The translations under genes and the position numbers were made by a program. From DATCVR01 sp036566745 (GTDB taxonomy: Bacteria > Actinomycetota > Actinomycetes > Jiangellales > Jiangellaceae), in NCBI GenBank assembly GCA_036566745.1, contig DATCVR010000017.1, positions 1 through 38,490 of the forward strand: a stretch of 38,490 nt of DNA, read 5' to 3'. Below, piece after piece: positions 1 through 7,959 of the stretch. Below the pieces are notes generated by a model. It was not told where the DNA came from and searched no databases. It saw only the letters and a list, made by a program, of their open reading frames with translations. Within the stretch, counting starts at the first letter, position 1; every line of letters starts with the position of its first letter.

Positions 1-1
1 T

Positions 2-130
2 GCCTTCGCGCCGCGCTGCCGGAACCGCGTCGAGCAGTGCACGACCAGCACGCCGGTGCTCGAGTCGATCGGAGGCCGCTCGTTGCGGTGCTTCAACCCG
101 TTGCCGGCGCGTGAGGAGGTGACGGCATGA
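2..130 (+). CDS. Oligopeptide/dipeptide ABC transporter ATPase, C-terminal end (partial, OppD/DppD-like)
   Basis: The gene is cut by the left edge, so only the last 42 residues are visible in the second forward frame. They read as the C-terminal tail typical of peptide-importer ATPases: a cysteine-containing segment starting FAPRCRNR, then residues around RSLRCFNP. This corresponds to the oligopeptide-transporter C-terminal region that binds an iron-sulfur cluster in some members. The TGA stop overlaps the ATG of the next gene (ATGA), as expected for translationally coupled oppD-oppF pairs. The family call rests on this short tail and on the OppF neighbour. The ATPase domain lies outside the window. 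Confidence 0.75.
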   Translation, partial: AFAPRCRNRVEQCTTSTPVLESIGGRSLRCFNPLPAREEVTA

Positions 131-1230
131 GCACTCCGACACGGGCCGCCGATCCGGTGGTCGACGACCGCCACCGTCGCGAGATCGACCCGGCCGACGT
201 GCTGCTCTCGGTGCGTGGGCTGAAGGTGCACTTCCCGATCCGATCCGGCATCTTCATCGAGCGCCAGATCGGGGCGGTGCGGGCCGTCGACGGCGTCGAC
301 CTCGACGTCCCGCGCGGCTCGACGGTGGGGCTGGTGGGGGAGTCCGGCTGCGGGAAGAGCACGCTGGGCCGGGCGGTGCTGCGCCTTGTCGAGCCCACGG
401 CCGGATCGGTGACCTTCGACGGCACCGACCTGGTCACGCTGGAGCCCGAGGAGATGCGCCGCATGCGGCGCCGGATGCAGATGGTCTTCCAGGACCCGAT
501 GTCCAGCCTCGATCCGCGCCAGAGCGTCGAGTCGGTGCTGACCGAGCCGCTGCGGGCCCATGGCATCAAGGGTGACCACCACGCCCGTATCCGTGAGCTG
601 CTCGATCTCGTGGGGCTGCCGGGCTCGGCCGCGAGCCGCTACCCGCACGAGTTCTCCGGCGGCCAGCGGCAGCGCGTCGGGATCGCCCGGGCCATCGCGC
701 TGGAGCCGGAGCTGATCATCGCCGACGAACCGGTCTCGGCCCTCGACGTGTCGATCCAGGCCCAGGTGGTCAACCTCCTCGAGGAGCTGCAGGACCGCCT
801 CGGCCTGACCTACGTGGTGATCGCGCACGACCTGGCCGTGGTGCGCCACATCGCCGATGTCGTGGCCGTGATGTATCTCGGCGGCCTGGTCGAGCAGGCG
901 CCGTCGGACGACCTGTACGCCAAGCCGCTGCATCCGTACACGAAGGCGCTGATGTCGGCGGTGCCGATCCCGGACCCGGTGGTCGAGGACACCCGTGAGC
1001 GCATCCTGCTCACGGGCGACCTTCCCTCACCGGCCAACCCGCCCACGGGCTGCCGCTTCCACACCCGATGCCCGTTCCGGCAGGAGACTCGCTGCCACGA
1101 CGAGATCCCGGCGCTGCGGGAGCTGCGCCCCGCGCACACGGTTGCGTGCCACTGGGCCGAGGACATCGAGAGCGGCGCGATCCAGCCGAGGGCCTCTGCG
1201 GTGGTCGAACCGGACCCGCCCGCGGCCTGA
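127..1230 (+). CDS. Oligopeptide/dipeptide ABC transporter ATP-binding protein (OppF/DppF-like)
   Basis: A 367-residue cytoplasmic ATPase that should power import of peptides, or a related solute such as nickel or opines, together with the preceding OppD-like subunit. Visible motifs are Walker A GESGCGKST at about residues 71-79, a Q-loop (MVFQDP), the signature FSGGQRQRVGIARA and Walker B LIIADEP. The C-terminal oligopeptide extension contains CRFHTRCPF, as in OppF/DppF. The ATG is preceded by GGAGG at 115-119 and overlaps the upstream stop by four bases, which fixes the start. Permease and substrate-binding genes should lie to the left of the window. A strong inverted repeat follows the stop. 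The substrate cannot be told from the ATPase. Confidence 0.9.
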   Translation: MSTPTRAADPVVDDRHRREIDPADVLLSVRGLKVHFPIRSGIFIERQIGAVRAVDGVDLDVPRGSTVGLVGESGCGKSTLGRAVLRLVEPTAGSVTFDGTDLVTLEPEEMRRMRRRMQMVFQDPMSSLDPRQSVESVLTEPLRAHGIKGDHHARIRELLDLVGLPGSAASRYPHEFSGGQRQRVGIARAIALEPELIIADEPVSALDVSIQAQVVNLLEELQDRLGLTYVVIAHDLAVVRHIADVVAVMYLGGLVEQAPSDDLYAKPLHPYTKALMSAVPIPDPVVEDTRERILLTGDLPSPANPPTGCRFHTRCPFRQETRCHDEIPALRELRPAHTVACHWAEDIESGAIQPRASAVVEPDPPAA

Positions 1231-1235
1231 CACGG

Positions 1236-1301
1236 TCAGGGGTGATCGTCGGCGAGATCTGGTCGCCGGAGCGGCCGGATGTCGCCGACGATCACCCCTG
1301 A
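1236..1301. terminator. Bidirectional transcription terminator (20-bp perfect inverted repeat)
   Basis: Arms at 1236-1255 and 1282-1301 are exact reverse complements (20 bp), with a 26-nt loop. Two more pairs can form after one mismatch. The repeat sits between the convergent oppF-like and ftsX-like genes, so it could stop transcription from both sides. There is no T-tract, which is common for actinobacterial terminators. Confidence 0.8.
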
Positions 1302-1313
1302 GTCACGCGTCGG

Positions 1314-3872
1314 TCACTCCGTCGTGATCGCTCGTAGCACGTCGAGGCGAGCCGCCCGCCGCGCCGGCCAGACTGCCGCGAGCACCCCGACCAGCGCCGC
1401 CACCAGCACGAACGCGCCCAGTGAGGCGTACGGGATCGACAGCACCTCAAGCCCGTCGTCGGCCAGCGGGCGTTGCAGCGACACCCCGAACACGACGCCG
1501 AGCACCACGCCCATGACGGCTCCGAGAACCGCGATCGCGATCGACTCCAGCCGGATCGTCGTGCGCAGCTGACGCCGGCTCAGCCCGACGGCCCGCAACA
1601 GCCCCACCTCGCGGGTGCGTTCCATCACCGAGAGGGCCAGCGTGTTGACGATGCCCAGCACGGCGATCAGCACGGCCAGCCCGAGCAGCGCGTAGACCAG
1701 CGCGAGCAGCTGGTTGATCGAGCTGCGCGACTGCTCCTTGTACGCCTCCTGGTCCTTGACCGTGACAGTGGGGAGCTCAGCGGTGATCTCCTGGAGGCCG
1801 CTCTCGACCCGGGCCGGCGAGGCGCTCGGATCGGCGACCACGTACACCGTGGCGTCGACCGGAGCGATGCCGCCCTGTTCGAGCGCGTCGAGCCCGAGGA
1901 CGAAACCGCCGGACAGCAGGGCGCCCTCGGCGTAGATACCCGCGACCCGCGCGTCGCTGGTCCCCGCCGGGAGGCCGACCGACAGCTGGTCGCCCACGTC
2001 GAGGCCCTCGGACTCGGCGGTGCGCTGCCCGACCAGCACACCGCCGCCGCTGAGGTCGTCCGTGCCGTCGACGATCTCCAGGGTGGCGGCCTGGGAGAAC
2101 GCGGCCGGGTCGATCGCCATGACGAAGGTCTGCTCGCCGTCGACGGTCGCCGGAGCCGCGCGGACCTGGGCCACTTCCGCCACGCCGTCGACTGCGCGAG
2201 CCTGGTCGGCGATGGCGGGGGAGAAGGGCTGGCCCGCGGCGTTGGCGATGACGAACTGCGCCTTCATGCCGTCGTCGAGAGCGCGGTCGACACTGGCGTT
2301 GGCCGAGGCACCCACGACGGAGATTGCCGAGACCAGGGCGAGGCCGATCATGAGCGCCGAGGCGGTGGCAGCGGTGCGGCGCGGATTGCGCAGCGCGTTC
2401 TCGCGGGCCAGCCGTCCGACCGTCCCGAACGCCTTCGGGTACCAGCCCGCGATGACCCGCACGATCGGCCCGGACAGCACCGGGGCCAGCAGCGCGACTC
2501 CCACGAAGACGCCCAGGATCCCGACCCCCACGAGCAGGGCGGCGTTGGACACGTCGAGGACGAGCCCCGCGGCCATCGCACCGGCACCGAGCAGCACCAA
2601 ACCCGCGCCTACACCGCTGTGGACGCGGCGAGAGCTCTCGGGCAGGACGACGTCGTCGCGCATCGCGGCCACGGGCGGGACCTTCGCAGCCCGGCGGGCG
2701 GGGACGTAGGCGGCCACCATCGTGACCAGCACGCCGACCAGGTACGACACCACCACGGTGCGCGGCGCCAGGACGAGCCCGCCGCCGAGCTCCATGCCGA
2801 ACGCGCCGAAGACCACCTTGAGCAGCTGGGCCACTCCGAGCCCGAGCAACAGGCCCACCGTCGAGCCGACCAGGCCGACTATCAGCGCCTCGATCATGAC
2901 CGAGCGGGTCACCTGCCGGCGATCGGCGCCGAGCGCCCGGAACAGGGCCATCTCCTGGCTGCGCTGGGCGAGCAGGATCGAGAAGGTGTTGAGGATGAGG
3001 AACACGCCCACGAACAGCGCGATGGCGGCGAACACCAGGAGGAAGGTGTTGAAGAAACCCAGCGCCTCCTCGACCGCTGAGGCGGTCTCGTCGTCGACCT
3101 CGGCACCGGTGCGCGCCTCGAGGCCCGACGGCAGCGCCTCGGCGACGTCGGCTCGCAGGTCGTCGGCGCTCACGCCGTCGGCGGCGGTGACCGACACGGT
3201 GGTGTAGGCGTCCTCACCGTCGAGGAAGATCTCCTGCGCGGTGAGGGTGTCGAAGATCGTCAGAGACGCGCCGGCCAGGCTGCCGCCGTCGCCGAAGCGC
3301 GCTACGCCGACCAGTTCGCCGCTCACGCTGGGGTGGTCGCCCGAGGTGATGACCGTGACCTCGTCGCCGAGCTCGTGGCCGGTCTGCTCGACCGTGCGCT
3401 CGTCGATGGCCAGCTCGCCGGAGCGCTCGGGTGCACGCCCGTCGACGAACTGCACCGGCTGGCTGCCGTCGGCCGAGGGCGCCTCGTTCCAGTTGAACGC
3501 GATGCCCGGCGCGCCGCTGGTGGTGACGGCCTTGCCCTTGCTGTCGAGGACGAACACGCTCTGGCTCTCGACGTTGCCGTCGGCCCGCTCGACGCCCGGG
3601 ACCTGCGCGATCTCCTCGACCAGGTCGGCCGGGATCGTGGTGGTCGAGCCGCCGGTCATCGCGGCGGTGATGGCGTCCTGGCCCTCGGGCGTGGTCGGAC
3701 GCACGACCACGTCGGAGCTGAGCCCGCCGAAGATGTCCTTGAACGTCTTGCCGATGGTGTCGGTGAACACGAATGAGCCGGCGACGAAGGCCACGCCCAG
3801 CACGATGGCGAAGGCGCTCATGCCCAGCCGCAGCTTGCGCGCGGCGAGGCTCTTCAAGGTGGCGCGGAGCAT
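1314..3872 (-). CDS. ABC transporter permease with two FtsX-type domains (MacB/LolC superfamily)
   Basis: An 852-residue membrane protein. The N-terminus (MLRATLKSLAARKLRLGMSA then a hydrophobic helix) is typical of large actinobacterial FtsX-like permeases. After TM1 comes a large extracytoplasmic domain (about residues 45-265), then a three-helix FtsX block with the QRSQEMALFRALGA motif. A second soluble domain follows, then a C-terminal FtsX block with the related MERTREVGLLRAVGLSRRQ motif, ending RAARLDVLRAITTE. It therefore has both halves in one chain and probably acts as a monomer or dimer with the ATPase encoded 2 nt upstream. Family members export lipids, peptides or antibiotics, or transduce force. 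Lying downstream of a two-component system suggests a stress- or antibiotic-responsive exporter, but that is inference. Confidence 0.9.
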   Translation of the reverse strand: MLRATLKSLAARKLRLGMSAFAIVLGVAFVAGSFVFTDTIGKTFKDIFGGLSSDVVVRPTTPEGQDAITAAMTGGSTTTIPADLVEEIAQVPGVERADGNVESQSVFVLDSKGKAVTTSGAPGIAFNWNEAPSADGSQPVQFVDGRAPERSGELAIDERTVEQTGHELGDEVTVITSGDHPSVSGELVGVARFGDGGSLAGASLTIFDTLTAQEIFLDGEDAYTTVSVTAADGVSADDLRADVAEALPSGLEARTGAEVDDETASAVEEALGFFNTFLLVFAAIALFVGVFLILNTFSILLAQRSQEMALFRALGADRRQVTRSVMIEALIVGLVGSTVGLLLGLGVAQLLKVVFGAFGMELGGGLVLAPRTVVVSYLVGVLVTMVAAYVPARRAAKVPPVAAMRDDVVLPESSRRVHSGVGAGLVLLGAGAMAAGLVLDVSNAALLVGVGILGVFVGVALLAPVLSGPIVRVIAGWYPKAFGTVGRLARENALRNPRRTAATASALMIGLALVSAISVVGASANASVDRALDDGMKAQFVIANAAGQPFSPAIADQARAVDGVAEVAQVRAAPATVDGEQTFVMAIDPAAFSQAATLEIVDGTDDLSGGGVLVGQRTAESEGLDVGDQLSVGLPAGTSDARVAGIYAEGALLSGGFVLGLDALEQGGIAPVDATVYVVADPSASPARVESGLQEITAELPTVTVKDQEAYKEQSRSSINQLLALVYALLGLAVLIAVLGIVNTLALSVMERTREVGLLRAVGLSRRQLRTTIRLESIAIAVLGAVMGVVLGVVFGVSLQRPLADDGLEVLSIPYASLGAFVLVAALVGVLAAVWPARRAARLDVLRAITTE

Positions 3873-3874
3873 GG

Positions 3875-4636
3875 TCAGGACACCTGCCCCACGGGATCGA
3901 AGCCCTTCATCCGCTCGAGGACGCGGTCGGCCGTGGGCTCGGTCATCTCGTCGACGATGCGGCCGTCGCCGAGGAAGACGACTCGGTCGGCGTAGGCGGC
4001 GGCGCCGGGATCGTGGGTGACCATGACGATGGTCTGGCCGAACTCACGCACCGAGCGGCGCAGGAACGACAGCACCTCGGCGCCCGAGCGGGAGTCGAGG
4101 TTGCCGGTGGGCTCGTCGGCGAAGATGATGTCCGGCTTGCTCACCAGGGCGCGGGCGCACGCGACGCGCTGCTGCTGGCCGCCGGAGAGCTGGTTGGGCT
4201 TGTGGGTGAGGCGGTCGGCCAGGCCCACCGTGGCGATGACGGTGTCGAACCACTCCTGGTCGATCGAGCGCCCGGCGATGTCGAGGGGAAGGGTGATGTT
4301 CTCGCGCGCCGTGAGGGTGGGGACGAGGTTGAACGCCTGGAAGATGAAGCCGATCTTGTCGCGCCGCAGCCGGGTCAGTTCCTTGTCGCCGAGGCCGCCC
4401 AGCTCGGTCTCGCCGATGAACATCTGGCCCGCGGTGGGGGAGTCGAGGGCGGCCATGCAGTGCATGAGCGTGGACTTGCCCGACCCGGACGGGCCCATGA
4501 TGGCCGTGAACTGCTCGGTGGCGAACTCGACGCTCACCCCGCCGAGCGCGACGACCTGGGTGTCGCCGTAGCCGTAGACCTTGGCGAGGTCGACGGCTCT
4601 CGCGGCCGGCTGGGCAGGGGAAAGTGGAGTGGACAC
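3875..4636 (-). CDS. ABC transporter ATP-binding protein, MacB/LolD type
   Basis: A 253-residue ATPase partner of the FtsX-type permease. It has Walker A GPSGSGKST, signature LSGGQQQRVACARALVS, Walker B DIIFADEP followed by the TGNLD motif typical of the LolD/MacB/FtsE class, and an H-loop in VMVTHDP. The start is GTG (reverse complement of 4634-4636) with AAGGAG five bases upstream. Only two bases separate its stop from the permease ATG, so the two form one transcription unit. The intergenic stretch upstream holds a long inverted repeat, so it is uncertain whether transcription continues from the two-component genes or starts anew. Confidence 0.9.
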   Translation of the reverse strand: MSTPLSPAQPAARAVDLAKVYGYGDTQVVALGGVSVEFATEQFTAIMGPSGSGKSTLMHCMAALDSPTAGQMFIGETELGGLGDKELTRLRRDKIGFIFQAFNLVPTLTARENITLPLDIAGRSIDQEWFDTVIATVGLADRLTHKPNQLSGGQQQRVACARALVSKPDIIFADEPTGNLDSRSGAEVLSFLRRSVREFGQTIVMVTHDPGAAAYADRVVFLGDGRIVDEMTEPTADRVLERMKGFDPVGQVS

Positions 4637-4791
4637 CGGAGCTCCTTGGCGTGGCGACGACGGTCGGTTCCACGCTAGGGCTCCGGGCGGGCCTCCGACT
4701 CGGTTACCCGGTGGGTCCCTGGCCTCCGCCGCCGGAACGAGCGTGCCGCCGGAGTCGTCCCCAGGGACGAGCCTCCAATGCTCGATCGACG

Positions 4792-4893
4792 CCGCCCAGA
4801 ATGATCACGTTCAGCAGGTGATCACCTACGCCACGAGGCCTGCAGCCCTGGTGAAGCACCCGAACGCCTGCTGAACGTGATCATTCTGGGCGG
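4792..4893. repeat. Perfect 27-bp inverted repeat, 48-nt spacer (within a 329-bp gene-free stretch 4637-4965)
   Basis: Arms 4792-4818 and 4867-4893 are exact reverse complements (27 of 27). The left arm runs straight into a 10-bp palindrome, GGTGATCACC, at 4817-4826. The spacer can fold a further short stem (TCACC with GGTGA). It lies between the response-regulator stop and the ABC ATPase start on the minus strand. It could be a terminator or attenuator, or a small non-autonomous repeat element. The spacer is longer than usual for an intrinsic terminator. I see no coding sequence elsewhere in the 4637-4965 gap. Confidence 0.7.
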
Positions 4894-4965
4894 AGGGTTC
4901 GACGAGGCTCGGGGGCGACGCCGCCGCGATCGGCGGGGCACTGCTGGTGCGTGCTGCGGCGAAGC

Positions 4966-5655
4966 TCAGATGGCGCCAGGCTGGATGAGGCCGCTCTCGT
5001 AGGCGTACACGGCGGCCTGCACGCGGTCGCGGACGCCCAGCTTGGTCAGCAGATTGCCGACGTGGGTCTTGATGGTGGTCTCGGAGACGATCAGCTCGCG
5101 GGCGATCTCGGCGTTGGACAGCCCGCGAGCCACCAGCTTGAGCACCTCGAGCTCGCGCTCGGTCAGGTGGGCGAGCTTGGCCGGGGTGGGGGCGTTGGTG
5201 GCCGGGAACCGGCTGGCGAACAGGTCGAGCAGCCGGCGGGTGATGCTGGGCGCGACCACGGCGTCGCCGCGCGAGACGGTCCGGATGGCGGCGACGAGCT
5301 CGTCGGCCGGCACGTCCTTGAGGAGGAACCCGCTCGCCCCCGCGCGGAGCGCCTCGACGACGTATTCGTCGAGGTCGAAGGTGGTGAGGACGAGGACGCG
5401 AGGTGCGCTCTCGCGGGCCGCGCCGGTGATGGCCCGAGTGGCCTGGACGCCGTCCATGCGCGGCATCCGGATGTCCATGAGGACGACATCGGGCTGCAGA
5501 GCCCGGGTGGCCTCGACCGCGGCCTGACCGTCGCCGGCCTCGCCCACGACCGCGACGTCGGTCTCGGCCTCGAGGATCATCCGGAACCCGGTGCGCAGCA
5601 GCGGCTGGTCGTCGACCAGGAGGACCCTGATCGGCTGGGAGGTGGTCATCGTCAT
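4966..5655 (-). CDS. LuxR/NarL-family response regulator
   Basis: A 229-residue DNA-binding response regulator. The receiver domain has the acidic pair D15/D16, phospho-acceptor D61 in LMDIRMP, the switch threonine in VLTTFD and the lysine in LLKDV. The C-terminal helix-turn-helix is LuxR-type (HLTERELEVLKLVARGLSNAEIA and ETTIKTHVGNLLTKL). The ATG at 5655 overlaps the TGA of the histidine kinase gene (ATGA), and a second Met lies two codons on. Signal comes from the kinase just upstream. The ABC exporter downstream is a plausible target. Confidence 0.93.
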   Translation of the reverse strand: MTMTTSQPIRVLLVDDQPLLRTGFRMILEAETDVAVVGEAGDGQAAVEATRALQPDVVLMDIRMPRMDGVQATRAITGAARESAPRVLVLTTFDLDEYVVEALRAGASGFLLKDVPADELVAAIRTVSRGDAVVAPSITRRLLDLFASRFPATNAPTPAKLAHLTERELEVLKLVARGLSNAEIARELIVSETTIKTHVGNLLTKLGVRDRVQAAVYAYESGLIQPGAI

Positions 5656-6869
5656 ACCGCCGGTGGGTCGTAGGGAATGCGGGCTCGTACGTCGAAACCA
5701 CCGCCAGGACGTGGGCCGACCGCCAGCGTCCCACCATAGAGCGCCACGCGTTCGCGCATGCCGAGCAAGCCGTGTCCGGTGGGGCGGCCCTCGAGCGCCG
5801 CGGCGAGACCACGACCGTCGTCGCTGACCCCGACCTCGAGCTCGCCCGGGCGGTACCGGATGACGACGTTCGCGCGTGACGGCCCGGCGTGCTTGATGGT
5901 GTTGGTCAGCGCTTCCTGCACGATGCGGAACGCGGTGAGGTCGACACCGACGGGCAGCGCGCTGCGTTCGCCCTCGATCCGGACGTCGACCGGCAGCCCG
6001 GTGGCGCGCAGCTTGGCGGCGAGCGCGTCGAGGTCGGACAGACCGGGCGCCGGGGCGAGATCGGCGGCCGCGCCGTCCGCGCCGTCGGAGTCCGGACCGC
6101 GCAACACCCCGACGATGCGCCGCATCTCCGACAGGGCGGAGCGGCCGGTGGCCTCGATCGAGCGCAGGGCCTCGGCGCTGCGCTGCGGGTCGCGATCGAG
6201 GGTGCGCTGGGCTCCGGCGGCCTGGACGGTCATGACCGAGACGTGGTGGGCGACGACGTCGTGCAGCTCGCGCGCGATGCGTGAGCGTTCTTCGGCCCGG
6301 GCGGCGCGCACCTCGGCGGCGGAGGTACGTTCGAGGCGTTTGGCACGGTCCTCGAGCTCGGCGGTGTAGGCGCGCCTGCTGCGCACCGCACGCCCGAGAC
6401 CCCACACGAGCAAGAAGGCCAGCGCTGAGATGACGACGTTCGAGATGGCGTAGGCGCCGTCGCCGGGCGCTCGATCCGAGCTGATCAGCACGTAGCCGAC
6501 GGACACCGACATGAGCGCGGCCAGCACGACGGCCGAGCGGGCGAGCGTGGCATACGCACCCGCGCTGTACACCGCGATCAGCATGGCGACGCTCGCGGTG
6601 GGGACCGAGTAGTTCCACACGAGGAACGGCACGACGAAGGCGGCGACGGCCAGCCCGGTGGCCATCGGGGCACGGCGCCGGAACCACAGCGGTGCGGCGC
6701 ATCCGATGGCGAGGACGACTCCCAGCGCATCACCCTCGAGGTACTCGAGATCGTCGAGCTCCGGATAGGTGAACAGGCTGACGACCCCGCCGATGACGAG
6801 AACGCCGACGATCAGGGCGTCGACGAGCCGAGCGCTGAAGCGCGGCCGGTTCGTCCCTCGTTCGTCCAC
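5652..6869 (-). CDS. Membrane sensor histidine kinase (DesK/NarX-like, HisKA_3)
   Basis: A 405-residue sensor kinase. The N-terminal half holds about five hydrophobic segments between residues 15 and 160, with very short loops, so the signal is probably sensed in or near the membrane. A linker helix leads to the dimerisation/phospho-acceptor motif ARELHDVVAHHVSVM with His203. The ATP-binding domain shows the N-box IVQEALTNTIKHA and the G-box DDGRGL, ending in GHGLLGMRERV as in the NarX/DesK group. The start is taken as GTG 6869 because a TACCGT -10 box lies 7 nt upstream and there is no Shine-Dalgarno sequence. It is translationally coupled to the response regulator. Confidence 0.9.
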   Translation of the reverse strand: MDERGTNRPRFSARLVDALIVGVLVIGGVVSLFTYPELDDLEYLEGDALGVVLAIGCAAPLWFRRRAPMATGLAVAAFVVPFLVWNYSVPTASVAMLIAVYSAGAYATLARSAVVLAALMSVSVGYVLISSDRAPGDGAYAISNVVISALAFLLVWGLGRAVRSRRAYTAELEDRAKRLERTSAAEVRAARAEERSRIARELHDVVAHHVSVMTVQAAGAQRTLDRDPQRSAEALRSIEATGRSALSEMRRIVGVLRGPDSDGADGAAADLAPAPGLSDLDALAAKLRATGLPVDVRIEGERSALPVGVDLTAFRIVQEALTNTIKHAGPSRANVVIRYRPGELEVGVSDDGRGLAAALEGRPTGHGLLGMRERVALYGGTLAVGPRPGGGFDVRARIPYDPPAV

Positions 6870-6876
6870 GTGTTCA

Positions 6877-6882
6877 ACGGTA
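6877..6882 (-). promoter_or_regulatory. -10 box of leaderless histidine-kinase transcript
   Basis: TACCGT on the minus strand, seven bases before the GTG of the kinase gene. It fits the TAnnnT-N6/7-start pattern seen before several genes here. No clear -35 hexamer is visible. Confidence 0.45.
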
Positions 6883-6926
6883 GAGCGGCTCCGGACGGTC
6901 GCGGCTCGTCCGGGGCGCCGAGGCCG

Positions 6927-6944
6927 ATCCTCCCTCAGGAGGAT
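6927..6944. terminator. Short hairpin downstream of the RecB-family gene
   Basis: Arms ATCCTCC (6927-6933) and GGAGGAT (6938-6944) around a CTCA loop, just after the minus-strand stop at 6965. The stem is only 7 bp and there is no T-tract, so termination is uncertain. Confidence 0.3.
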
Positions 6945-6964
6945 GGCGGGGGAGGACGAAAGGC

Positions 6965-7894
6965 TCAGACGTCGGCGCCGGAGGTGTGCGGCGAGGGCGC
7001 CTCGTCGACGGCCTCGGAAGCGTCGGCGGCCACGGCGTCGGGCTCGGGCAGCGGCGGCGGCGTGCCGCCGAACGCGGGACAGAGTGCGTGGTGGGCGCAC
7101 CAGTCGCACAGGCGGCTGGGGTTGGGCCGCCAGTCGCCCGCCTCGGTGGCCCGCTCGATGGCCTTCCACAGCGCGGCGAGCTTGCGCTCGGTGGCGCGGA
7201 GGTCGGCTTCGTCCGGCTCGTAGCGCAGGATCTCGCCGCTGCCGAGGTAGATGAGCTGCAGTAGCCGGGGCACGCGTCCGTGCAGCCGCCACAGCACCAG
7301 AGCGTAGAACCGCATCTGGAACATCGCGCGCTGCTCGAACCCGGCCCGCGGCGCCTTGCCGGTCTTGTAGTCGACGACCCGGAGATCGCCCGTGGCCGCG
7401 GCACGATCGAGGCGGTCGACGTAGCCGCGCAGCCTCAGGCCGGAGTCGAGGGTGGTCTCGACGTACAGCTCGCGTTCGGCCGGCTCGAGGCGCTGGGGGT
7501 CCTCCATGGTGAAGTAGCGCTCGACGAGCGACTCGGCGCTGGCCAGCCACCCCTCGAGCGCCGAGCCGTCGGAGTCGTCAGCGAACAGCGCCGCGAGCTC
7601 GGGGGAGGCCTCGAGCAGCTGCTGCCAGGCCGGCCCGACCATGGTGCGGGCGTGCTCGGACGTGCGGTGCTGGACGGGCAGCTCGAAGAGCTGCTCGAGG
7701 ACGGAGTGGACCACTGTGCCGCGGGTGGCCTCGGGGCTGGGCGGCTCGGGCAGCCGGTCGATGGTGCGGAACCGGTAGAGCAGCGGACAGGTCATGAAAT
7801 CGGCTGCTCGCGACGGCGAGAGCGCAGGCCCCCGTGTGACAGCGGCGGCGTCGGAGCCGGTGTCGACGTGGTGGGGTGCGGGACTTGCGCTCAT
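6965..7894 (-). CDS. RecB-family PD-(D/E)XK nuclease with probable Fe-S cluster
   Basis: A 309-residue single-domain nuclease related to the C-terminal nuclease of RecB/AddB and to Cas4. It starts with LSPSRAADFMTCPLLYRF, then RGTVVHSVLEQLF (active-site His), and has the catalytic core LRVVDYKTGKAP (D and K of the D-x-K motif). The first Cys (in TCPLLYRF) and the C-terminal set CDWCAHHALC match the four-cysteine iron-sulfur pattern of this family. A homologue lies next to trmI in mycobacteria. I chose ATG 7894 over GTG 7924 because a TACGCT box ends 8 nt upstream of that ATG. It probably acts in DNA repair, and the upstream promoter looks damage-regulated. Confidence 0.85.
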   Translation of the reverse strand: MSASPAPHHVDTGSDAAAVTRGPALSPSRAADFMTCPLLYRFRTIDRLPEPPSPEATRGTVVHSVLEQLFELPVQHRTSEHARTMVGPAWQQLLEASPELAALFADDSDGSALEGWLASAESLVERYFTMEDPQRLEPAERELYVETTLDSGLRLRGYVDRLDRAAATGDLRVVDYKTGKAPRAGFEQRAMFQMRFYALVLWRLHGRVPRLLQLIYLGSGEILRYEPDEADLRATERKLAALWKAIERATEAGDWRPNPSRLCDWCAHHALCPAFGGTPPPLPEPDAVAADASEAVDEAPSPHTSGADV

Positions 7895-7901
7895 GCGGCC
7901 G

Positions 7902-7924
7902 AGCGTAGGACACGGGTCCGACAC
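7902..7924 (-). promoter_or_regulatory. Candidate PafBC/RecA-NDp-type promoter of the RecB-family gene
   Basis: On the minus strand: GTGTCGGAC, eight bases, TACGCT, then seven bases to the ATG. The layout matches the described RecA-NDp consensus TTGTCRGTG-N8-TAnnnT, with six of nine upstream positions identical. There is no TTGACA-like -35 at the standard distance. Confidence 0.45.
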
Positions 7925-7947
7925 AACGGGGGAGTACGCGCCCCGGA

Positions 7948-7953
7948 TAGCCT
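7948..7953 (+). promoter_or_regulatory. -10 box of leaderless site-2 protease transcript
   Basis: TAGCCT six bases before the GTG at 7960, with no Shine-Dalgarno sequence. No -35 element is recognisable. Confidence 0.4.
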
Positions 7954-7959
7954 TCGTCT

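Noticed and set aside
1473..3080. 535-residue plus-strand open frame opposite the FtsX-type permease
   Set aside because: Its composition is dominated by Arg/His/Asp/Gln, as expected for the mirror of a high-GC gene, and the minus-strand permease has clear domains. The same reasoning removes the long frames opposite mpa (10291-11685), dop (12990-14693), prcA/pafA (15654-17888) and helY (31101-32369).
4826..5812. Open frame covering the 4.8-kb inverted repeat, in which both arms translate to QNDHVQQ
   Set aside because: The peptide repetition is just the palindromic DNA read through. The frame has the composition of a shadow and runs antisense-like through the response regulator.
7924..7924. 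GTG start for the RecB-family protein, 30 bases upstream
   Set aside because: It lies inside the predicted promoter element and has no ribosome site. ATG 7894 fits the leaderless pattern.
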